DNA of 64,000 nt from Glandiceps talaboti (lineage: Eukaryota; Hemichordata; Enteropneusta; Spengelidae). Position 1 is the stretch's first letter; each line of letters starts with the position of its first letter. Location of the stretch: positions 19,281,342 through 19,345,341 of the forward strand of contig NC_135549.1 in assembly GCF_964340395.1 (NCBI RefSeq). The letters run 5' to 3'. The notes beneath the pieces are model-generated. The model saw only the letters and a list, made by a program, of their open reading frames with translations, was not told the origin of the DNA and ran no database searches. Positions 13,523 through 24,500 of this stretch are shown piece by piece. The position numbers and the translations under genes were made by a program.

Positions 13523-16500
13523 ATTACAGAAGCATGATTATTACCTGCCTTGCCATTATATATAGGTAAATGTTTTTGTGCAGTTGCAAGAAATTTGGCT
13601 ATATACAAGATGAAAACCTTTCCTGAGGTTTATTTGGTTCAAAGAGCCATAAATCAGTGTCAAAAGTAAGAGACCCCCCCCCCCCCCCCCCCTGTAAAGC
13701 TATGAACCCCCATCTTTGATTTCATAGAAATGGTCCCGGATTTGCCTCAGCCGTGAAAACTGATCACTCACATCCAACAAAACCATGAATAATGATATTC
13801 CTACCGTTGGGGGCGCTATATTTACCACTACTGGGCAGGGAACGCCAAAGGCTATCTAAACATGCATGCCATAAAACAGAAATGTGATAGCAGTGTCATA
13901 GGAACATGCTGAACACTATATACATGTACTATGACTTCTGTGAACATTTTGGAGTAGATTTTCCCTTTTTACTCTCAAATTTGAGAAAATCTTTATAAAG
14001 TATGTAATAGGTACACATATTTTATTGACCCCATGTTCATGATGTTTTAGGGACGTCTAATATCCATGTGTTGTCTCAAAAGGTGTAGTTAATTTTGTTA
14101 TTGTTAATGTTTGAAAAGAGATGATGACTTTCTCTTCCTTGCCACACACCCCCATCACTTTCTTTGCAATGTACTCCTCCAGGTGAAAGTATAACCACCA
14201 TGCAATCCCTATTGGCAAATGCTACTAATTACTTATCTATTCACAATAGCATCAAATTGATTATTTCAGTTGTGCTGCAACACCATCGGCACTATTTTTC
14301 AGGAATCTCTCCCCGAAGTCACTCATTCAAAACAATTACTCATTATCTATCTACCTCTCAGAAAAACACCCAGACACTTTACAACTTAGTGATCAATTTG
14401 GCCCATAAATGATTTAATTCATTTTTCAATATGCAAAAGAGGCGATCCAATATCCAATAAAGTTCCATGCATTGCCTCATTACATGTACAATTCCTTATG
14501 AGATAATTAGATTGATAATGAAATGAAAGGAATCCATTCCTTGCATCCAATACTACCTATAAAACAAAAGTTGAATTTTTCTAGCTCCTAAATACTTGTA
14601 AACATTTTGATGCTAAGAACCAACACCAAGCTCTGTACATAAATTTACATTATTACATTTTCATATTTGATTACAAAATGGATACCATCACAATCACAGA
14701 TATGTTCTAGGAATGTATTATTTACAAGTTTTACTTGAGAAATAACTTTGTTACCTCAACCTCTTTAATTTTCTAGTTGTGTAATTTTTTTATCTGTTGA
14801 ATTTTTGTTGTTGAAAAATTCAAATCTTGAACGAAATTTAGAAATGTCCCAAAAGTATACCGAACATTTTTCAACTACACCATCATATATAATCATATGT
14901 ATTTTATAACCAATAGAGTCAGCATACATCAATAACTCCAAAACTTACTTTGGGAATTTTACAACCAACAGAAAACACAGAACACATTTATTTTGCTCTG
15001 ATGCAAAAAATGTGGCGTGTTAAAAAATCTAAAATAATAACAGGTGGTTATTTCTATAAACACATTACCGTCACTCTCTCCTTAGCTGTAGACATCAAAA
15101 TACTGAAATGGAAGTGCGCTTGACTGGTAAAGAGAAGCAGTGAGTATAGCCTGCATGATCCAGGCATTTCTTCTGCTTATGTAATATGCTCTCTCGCTCT
15201 GGGTTACTGAGTGTGATTACATAAGTGGACTAATGGCTGAACCTTTCAGACTACAGTGAGTAGTAGTATCGTTGTTACTAGTTACAACAATCTATTAAGT
15301 GAAACAACAGTCTAGATCATCAAGGAACACCTACTTTACAGTAATATAATACAGGTACATCAAACTACAAGAGAAAGCGTTTTCAAAGATGTCTATAACT
15401 TAAACATGGCATGGCCTTCATTTTCTCTTGGTAGCTACACTTTGAAAGACAATAGTTGTATTTCAAATATCTATTGGCTCTTTAAGATCTGTTCCTGGTA
15501 ATTTTAATTAAAAATAGTTGGGCATATCTTTATATCTTGTTTGACCTGTAGCAACCGTTGGAGAGAGTTGATTGGAATCTCTATAATAGTGCTACTACCA
15601 TCATTATCACGCTAAAAGGCAAACTAAGATAGATACAAACTGAACTATTACTGTTGCTATTGTGGGTTTTAGCAGTTGCCTTGGTTTAATGTGGATAATA
15701 TCACCTTGTAAATATGTTACCACTTAAGGAAAAATTGTCACCAGAGACAACACCCTACTAAGAGTGTAATTTAACACACATCAACATCCAGTGACAGCTT
15801 ATATCAACAACAATAGTTCTAGTCTGTACCTTAGTTTGCTAATACGGTAGCTTGATTTCCATAGTAGTAACTCGAAAATCATTTGCAATGAATATTTCAG
15901 CTCCACATTAATTCAAAGGGTCTGTTCTGACTTCTTTAAATAAATACATAACTATGTACTGTGTGTGTCAATCAATCTATACAAGGAATTGAAAAAAATC
16001 CATCCCACTTGTCATATTATATCTATATATTATAATATTATTATCAAGTTGAAACATGTTTGTGTTTTCTAAACATTACCTATATGGGCCAAACGTAGCA
16101 TCATGATTTCATGACAAATATGTACAAAAATATTACAACTGAGTACCAATGTATATATTATCATCCCAGGCTAAGAACTACACATTTGTACCACAATATG
16201 ACCTTTGACCTCGAAGTAACTACGGGGTAGAGAAATACATAGCTCCAAGTGATTATCTCTTTTCCCATGTTATAAGGTCACTGTCACTGTGATAATTCAA
16301 TTTTTTTCTTCAAAAAAACTTACTGTGTGTTTTAAATTTGTAAAACACTTCTTCAATATGCATGGCGGTGCTGCATCCTCCCCCAACCCCCTTCTATATC
16401 TAAACATCAGATTTGAAATATTGCACAGATCTATATGTGAAAGACAAGTCATGATGTGGTGCATGCTTATGTTCTGAGAGATGTGTCTGCAGTGGCTAAA

Positions 16501-17320
16501 AAAAAGACATGACATCACTTCTTAATTAAATTTAGACAAATAATTAGAGTGCTTTATAGAGCATGCTCACTAAAAAGTGTGTACGCATTGGCTAATGTCG
16601 ACCACACATTTTATTCTGTATTTGAATTTTGACGAATCAACTGAATTCAAGTTAAAGCATGCCACTGTCTGCTTGCATAATAACATAAAGTATAAAACTT
16701 TGAGTTGTGACTCACCACTATTAAAACTGGTACATAGATCTATTACACAGGAAGCATTTTCATTGGCAACAATATAGATAATGATATTATTTCTACACAA
16801 TACGATGCGTAATTGTCAATGTTCAAGTTTGTTCCTTTATGCAGCCCAATACAGTGATATTTGTTCAAACCAATGAATGATGCCACGCCCTAGAAAAGAC
16901 TCTTACCCTGTCAAAGCTGGATTCCATTCTCAGCTTGATTTCAATACCCTAGTGTCTGATGCATATACCATCTCTTGGCAAAACACTTCTTAATATTAAT
17001 GGGCATTGGTGTAGATTATAGCAGATACCAAGCAAAAAAAATCATTTTTCAACATTTTATAAACCAACTACTTTTAATAATTCTACACTTACTTGTACAG
17101 TATTTCTTCACTGTATTTTTAAATATGCCCCATAAACGTATTAGAAATCTATTAACTGATGATTTGCATGTAAAGCTATAAAACATCTGATTCAGTATGT
17201 GTCCATTTCAGTCAACCACCACAACATAAATATTTCATAGTAGAAATGAGATTAATTCTCTGTAACTGTCTTCATTAGACAATATTTGAAATTATACAGA
17301 ATTATTGTACATTACTGAGT
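12316..17320. other. RHOA-MON2 convergent intergenic region, no gene recognised
   Basis: This is AT-rich DNA with a candidate MITE (13408-13771), a (TG)n run (13471-13521) and a C19 run (13674-13692). A minus-strand AATAAA (TTTATT on +) at 16610-16615 could be a distal MON2 polyadenylation signal. No coding exon is recognised on either strand. Confidence 0.55.
13408..13771. mobile_element. Candidate MITE with 17-bp perfect terminal inverted repeats
   Basis: GAGTGATCAGTTTTCAC (13410-13426) is matched exactly by its reverse complement at 13753-13769. Similarity continues inward around GGCAGCAAATCAGGG versus GAGGCAAATCCGGG. The body includes a (TG)n run and a C-run. No target duplication is evident. 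Confidence 0.45.
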
Positions 17321-17339
17321 GTCAATTCAGACTACATCT

Positions 17340-17960
17340 TAGCTTACGACCTGTGTCAATTGCAGAGTACATCTTTAAGATATGGCCTGTGCGAAATGGC
17401 ACATCTTACCAATGAATTGTGTGGCCTCTGTCAATTTCAGAGATCAAAAATCATAATGTATGACAAGGTGGCAATATCAGACATGATATTGGTATGTCTT
17501 AACATGTGGCCTGTGTCAATATCAGACATGGTATGTCTTAACATGTGGCCTGTGTCAATATCAGACATGGTAAGTCTTAACATGTGGCCTGTGTCAATAT
17601 CAGACATGGTATGTCTTAACATGTGGCCTGTGTCAATATCAGACATGGTATGTCTTAACATGTGGCCTGTGTCAATATCAGACATGGTATGTCTTAACAT
17701 GTGGCCTGTGTCAATATCAGACATGGTATGTCTTAACATGTGGCCTGTGTCAATATCAGACATGGTAAGTCTTAACATGTGGCCTGTGTCAATATCAGAC
17801 ATGGTATGTCTTAACATGTGGCCTGTGTCAATATCAGACATGGTAAGTCTTAACATGTGGCCTGTGTCAATATCAGACATGGTAAGTCTTAACATGTGGC
17901 CTGTGTCAATTTCAGACATGACACACCATATACACTGGAACATCTGGCCTGTTTTAATTT
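17340..17960. repeat. 39-bp minisatellite, 11 near-identical copies with degenerate edges
   Basis: The unit has 39 bp (13 codons), so both strands stay open through the array: 217 codons on + and 180 on -. The + reading repeats MVCLNMWPVSISD or MVSLNMWPVSISD. Copies differ mainly at one base (GGTATGTC versus GGTAAGTC). Degraded copies of GGCCTGTGTCAATTTCAG flank it from about 17340. It lies downstream of the MON2 stop, either in a long 3' UTR or intergenic. The open frames are a by-product of unit length, with no sign of a real protein. Confidence 0.92.
17953..17958 (-). terminator. Possible MON2 polyadenylation signal (ATTAAA)
   Basis: This is the first AATAAA or ATTAAA-type hexamer on the minus strand after the MON2 stop, about 385 nt downstream. 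The next canonical AATAAA on this strand is at 16610-16615. Choice between them needs transcript data. Confidence 0.3.
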
Positions 17961-18341
17961 CCAAAGACACAGAAATCAAGACTGACTTGCATTCCTATGT
18001 CTCATATATGTAAGATGGTGCAAGGTATTTTCAGTTGTGCAACTTTACAGAGTGCCTGTACCAACAGTACATCAAATACATACTTACAAGACACCCTATA
18101 GACTCAATAAGAAGTCATGTCACAATAATTCCACGTCTGAAAGTTGATATATTCCTAGCATCATGCATAGAAATGATGGCATACAGTCTCACAATTTATG
18201 GGTTTGTATTTCACAATTGATGGCTTTGTATTTTACAAACAACTCTTGGAATGAAAAAATGTTGGTTGGTCTTCAATACTCCAAATGTTTGAACTATAGA
18301 AAAAATGTACAAAAATGATGATCTTGAATTATTTGGTGTGG

Positions 18342-18502
18342 TTATGATGAGTTCTGTATGGCAGTGGGTGGTACAGCTAACAGGTCTTGGTAGTGTTGTA
18401 GCACCTCTTTTAAAGCCTTGCACACCTGTGAGGAAGTACAAGTGGTACAGTCCACAAGGAAAGGGTATAGAGATATCACCTGCCTCCACGTCTCGTAGTC
18501 CA
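18342..18502 (-). CDS. MON2: MON2 exon 29, C-terminus and stop (aa 1650-1702)
   Basis: It encodes [40 protein letters not shown] and ends PTAIQNSS with TAA (18342-18344), parallel to the human end ALKEALVPFKDFMQPP. Confidence 0.94.
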
Positions 18503-21500
18503 CTGAAAATAGTCAATAGATACAATGTCAGATTTGATACTACCGTACTATTATAGTATATTGGGTGTACACAAGTCAATTAAATCAATGGAATATGAAT
18601 ATCATCTGTGTTGGTAAACCATAGTATTCAATTTAACTTTTGTTCTGAAAACAACTTGAAAATGTTACCTGAAATTTTTGACTGCACACTTCAGTCTTTG
18701 TCAACAGATTATTAGGCTCACATGTCCATAACGTCATGTGTACTGAATAGTGGGTCTGGTCTGTTGACAAAGACTGAAGTGTGCAGTAGAAAATTTCAGG
18801 TAAAATTTTCAAGTTGTGTTTGGAACAAAAGTTAAATTGAATACTATTAAACATCAAATTGTTTTTCATCTCTTCCTAATACCTGAATATGACTTGCATA
18901 AACATTCTTCTGAAATTGTGTTAGCACAGAGCAATGTAAAATGATACCATTGCATCACACTGTAAACACACATCAACATGAAATAATTATGTTGACACCG
19001 GGATACACTGTTTCAACTTACATACAACTGTGCTCTCAGGAGCTGGGTAGGGTGAGTGGGTTTTACTGAACAGCTAGAAAGAATTCAGACTTCACACTCC
19101 AATTTCTGGCAAAAAACTGCCACTTGATCATGTGACCGAATCAGTCCATGACATCATGAATAATAATGAGCTCATTATAGTATGAGCTAGGTTTATATTA
19201 CTCTTAATTAGGAGCATTAAGAATACAGTGGTTTCAGAAAGTGTTTTATTACGATACAATGCATCAAATATGGTAAATAAGAAACTGAGAACTTCAACAT
19301 ACTTTGGTATCAGTTTGAACTGAAGTGACCACACCCAACTTTCAATTCATCAGAACAGTGACAATAAATGGCTGACCATCATATTATGGGACAAGTTTAA
19401 ACCACTGTTTACATTTTAATTAATATGCAAAATTCCCCAAATCATAGCAATCACTATTTTGATTTAAGTAACAAGTAACATTGAACTGTCATGATGAAAC
19501 AAAACACAAATTACTAGATAATATATTTGATCTTGGATCATTACTTTTGTTGACAAGTCTCTACATGTACGTTTGTAGTAATCCAACGATTTTCCTGGCA
19601 AAATTGGATTTTCCTGGCAAAATTGGAGTAATAGAGAAATTAATGCGGTGTACATACCATTTCCAGGTCTGGATTTTTTCAAGGATTCCAGTAACGTACC
19701 AACAGCTTTCAACACAAATGCAATCTCAGACATGCGTGGCCTACAGCACAATAAAAATGAAATTTGTAATGTATTGATAAAGCTGCACATCTGTTGTTGT
19801 CACAATAGTATTTACTGTCAGACATGTAATCCAATAGTCTAAACTGGATTTTCATTTTGTCTTTTATCTATTTATTTTTTTAGTTGTTGAAGGGCACTTC
19901 ATCTTTATCTTTCTGGAATACACAGTCTATTGACAATCTACATATTAGTAGAAAATGTTTACAATTAGATGTTATTTATTCCCCAATATTTTTCTTCGTT
20001 CAGCCAAGGAAAAAGCGAGTGACCTAAGGGGCCTTTGTCACTAAGAGTCGCTAGTATTAGATGAGTAGTGACAACTGTTAGATCACAAGGATTTTCTGGC
20101 TGAATGACGAAAAATATTGGAGAACAACGATTCATTAATTCATCCATCCATCCATCCATCTATCCATCCATCCACAATTTTGTCCATCTATCTGATCAAA
20201 CACTTATCCATCGTGAACTACATAACTTTGAAAGTATACCTTGGAAGAGGACATTTGCCACTAAGTTTTTCATCTTCTACATATTTCTTGAGTACTTCTT
20301 GACATCGCGTCAACAAAGCTGACAAAGCCATTTTAGTTAGACTGCCCTCATTGGTGACTACACTTTTAGTGATGAATGAAAATTGCAACAAGGTCTCAAA
20401 ACAGGCTTTGGCAAAGTCTTCTCGTAGTTGACGCCCTGTGTCTGTATCTAAAAATAAAATATTCATGGAAACATACGATGATACAGTAAATTTTTTTTGC
20501 TTCATGCATTAATTCTGTAGATTTGAGTAATTAATAATACACTTTTTCTGGTATTGGTGATGATAAGAAGGTGGCCATATTTCAATAGAAGTCATTGTTC
20601 TGTAGATTCTTGAAACATGAGCAAAATATTTTCCATAGTCTAGTACATACCTGTAAATGATGTGGTTGATGTAGAATGTATAGAGCCTCTGTTTAGCATG
20701 GACATTATCAATGCCATGAATGGTTGGGGTATGTTAGAAGGATATGGTAGTACTTCTTCTCGTAGTAATTGCACAACTTCAATGTCTATGGCTTCGTGTT
20801 CTTGGAACTCGTCAATTGATAAGGTGGATGGAGTACTACTGGAAGGCAGAAAAAAATATATCAGGTAAGGTCAATTTGCTGTGATTTTTTTTTATCATCC
20901 AAGGTCATACTTCACAATTCTACAATATGTGGTCAATCTATGAGTTTTTCAGGTTTTAATTTAAGGAGTGCTGCATATGTGAAGTCATGATAGTTAAAAG
21001 GGTAGAGGGGCTGGCTAAGTTTGTCATCTACACATTACTGGTTCAATCCTTGCTGCTACCATTTGCTTCTGAATGGCTTGAAACCTTCAGTAAGAGCTGA
21101 ATCACTGTTTTGCCTGAGTCAACTCAGCAATGTATAAATTGGGACCTAGTAGGACAGAGGTTGCCATGTGAAGGATTTCATTGCGTATCTTTAGTGGCAG
21201 TACAATTGCTGAAGGAGTTGGGGATGTATAAAGGGTTGTACCATGCCAAGTCTGTGATGGGGGCATTCCTTGTACACCACTTTGAGTACTATTTCAATTG
21301 TAGGAATTTCAAGGCACCCATTATCATGTATGCATGTCGACACAGTTCTCACGGTTGTATCATTCACTGTTTATGCTAAACAAGTTGTTACCAACACTCT
21401 TTTAAACTTGTAGGTTATACTATGGCTACGGCAGCAAACATCAACATATAGTATCCATTCAACTTGTGTCTTTTTACTCTAACTGGTTCTGGTTCTGACA

Positions 21501-24500
21501 GCCCTTTATACACCACTAAGTCTATTTTTTTTCCTTAAACTTCTTACATGACTTACTTTTGTGAGAATAGAAAGTGCTCCAAGGCTGTAGCTAGTTCTGA
21601 CCACATACCCATGAAGGAAGAGTCTGATACATGTTGTCTTGCTACTGGTAATGCAATATGTAACATTTCAAGCAGTGCAGCAATAGACAATTTCCAGGTA
21701 CTCTGTGATGGACAGCCATATTTCATTCCTAGTGGTGTCTGTAGTGTCTGGTGATAAACAACACAACATATGCCATTATTAACTTAACTTAACTTTGTTT
21801 AGTATGCCTTTTACTTCACCAACTTCAATATTTGGTAAAATTCTGACAATCTTTGAGAAAAATGTTCAAGGTGAAACTGAAACCTGGCATTATAACTAAT
21901 GTGTAGTGTGAGCTGTCATCGTGGACAAACTTCGGAAGTAAACAATATTCTAACAGACTCTTCTCTCAACCCTCAATGTTGAATCCAACAGCTGGTATAT
22001 CCTACAGCAAGTACAGCGTACACGTATATTTCATCTCCAACAGACAAAATCGACCATTTTCTAAATTATAATTTATCTTGTTCAATATTTCTCTTCTTAA
22101 CCGTAGCTATATTCACTATATCAATGCATACTAGTGTATTTTAAGTGTTTGACTTTATTTCACTTGACTGTGCCTTCTATTTTTTGGTTTTATGTTGTGT
22201 TTTGTGCATGAACTGTCATTTTAACACCCCCCCCCCCCCTCATGTTGCTGATGAGACATTGTCATGGTTACATACTGAACACTAAATAGTAAGTAATGGC
22301 ATCTAAACTTTGCATACAGTTGTACCATGCGTAATCTTTGTATGATTGGTTGTGGTCCTTTATTGAAAGAAATAATCATTATTTATAGATATTACTTAGT
22401 TCTAAAGAGTAATCTAGACAATTTCATACTCATCTGCATGCACTATGGTCTCTTCTCTTTATCTCTCTGCCCTCATCTTCACTAGTTCTATTTCATTTTC
22501 TCCATTGAAACGATAGAGGATTCACTGATGCTTAGGTAACAGCAAATCAATGCATTTACCTTGGAATGACTACAACAAACTCACCTTGATAATGTTTTGT
22601 AAGACATGTTCTTCTACCACAGATTTGTAAGTGGCTGTAGTCTTGTAGAGTTCCACTACCATATGAAGTGACTTCTCAGCAAATGGCACATAGTTCATTG
22701 CTATCCACTCAGGCTGTTGAATCAAGTAGTTGTTTTAAGTAATGAGATATTTGTTCTACTTGTCCAACTAATTTCACCCCCAAGTGCAACTGTTGCAATC
22801 ACATGATTGTCACATGACTCAAATCTGAGTCACATGACAGTCACATTGTATAGCTGTACATCTACATGTGTATTACCATCAGGTAGAAAACACCATTAAT
22901 TACCCAAACCTTCCTGTGATTTTAACATGAAACTGGTTAGTAGTAACACAGGAGGCCATAGTGATGTGAGGGTACAGTGTAACTGTGCTGTGTATCAATG
23001 TGCAATATAAAAGTGTGTATTCAGGGACTGACAAAGAGACATTAAGTTGTATTAGTAGCTTCTATACAGATGGACAGCTTTTACACAATATTCTGAGGTG
23101 CATGAGATAACTGATCTTGGGAGAACAACTTAAACTTTTGGATTCAGCTTGGAAATTTCTCACATAAAATTCTGGATTTTGAACTAGCAGCTAGATTGTG
23201 TGGTACTTTCACACTGGGTCTCCAATACCAGTTATATTGCAACAGAGAGTTGATGTTATGGTGGAAAGGGTATCCAAAGTTTTCAACCTTGTAAATGAAA
23301 GGGTTAACTGAAAGTGCAACAGTGCCATCACATGACTGAGTAAGGTAGAGGACACATCTCAGAGCCATGTCATATATGATTACCCCTAAAATGAACGCAG
23401 CAACAAATATTACATTCACAACATGAATTAGGAAGTGTCACTTTTAACAATTAGGGAAGGAGTTGAAGGAGACAGTGCCCCCACATCAACTATTGTGTGA
23501 TAGCTGGGTAAACAGTCACATGATTACAAGGATGTAGTTGAAGGAGACAGTGCCACCACATCAACTATTGTGTGATAGCTGGGTAAACAGTCACATGATT
23601 ACAAGGATGTAGTTGAAGGAGACAGTGCTACCAGTGACCACATCAAATGTTGGTTAGCTAGGTAGACTTACATGATAGTCACACTATCTACACCCAACCA
23701 CAGGGTAGTTAACTATTGGTTAGTTGGGTAGTCAAATGACAGTCACACGGTGTACAGGGTAGTGCTACCATTAACTATTGGCTAGTTGGGTAGTCACATG
23801 ACAGTCACATGGTGTACAAGACAATGCTACTACATAAACTATTGAACAGTTGGGTTAGTCAGATGACTATCACATGATTACAGCCAGATAGCTGGCAATA
23901 CGCCGTATTCCGGTTATCGAAGAAGCCCCGAAAAGATAAAAGATATGATAGTTTGGCCACTAGGGGCGCTGTTTTAGAACCGGAAGTGAGGGCCAGAATT
24001 GTAGAGCATTATTGCAAAGCATAGAGTCTATAGGCATCGTAACCACTGACTAAAGATTTTCTGTCATTCCCCGTAACTTTACGCTATAATATTGCATTAT
24101 CGCCCATCAAATAACGAAATAGCAAATTAACCTCTTGTTCTCCTAATATTTCGCGTAAGTTTGGCTCTGCAATTCGACCGTGAGGAAAACCCAAAAGTAG
24201 CAACATTTTGAAACGGGTAGTACACTGACATCTCACTCACGTTTTCAGTGTGACCTCGTCCATTTGCGTTACCGTTGGAGAAATTGTAGCGATTGCTTCC
24301 AGTCAAACATCGGAACGGAAAAAGGTACAAAAACAGAGGAAAGAATCCTCAAAATCACAATATACGCTACAGTTATTGCAGCTTGTATAAAACCAATCTG
24401 ATTAAAATCCGATGTAGATGTCGGCTAATCGTTCATTGCTATTTTACTTTCGTTATTGTGCCTGAATTGACCTTCGTGGTACATGTTTGATCGCCTCCTC

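Noticed and set aside
17360-18013. 217-codon + strand and 180-codon - strand repeat proteins
   Set aside because: Both come from a 39-bp tandem unit whose length is a multiple of three. Being open on both strands argues for an artefact rather than a protein.
23440-23890. CRISPR-like array
   Set aside because: The repeats are contiguous tandem units without unique spacers, in a eukaryotic intron.
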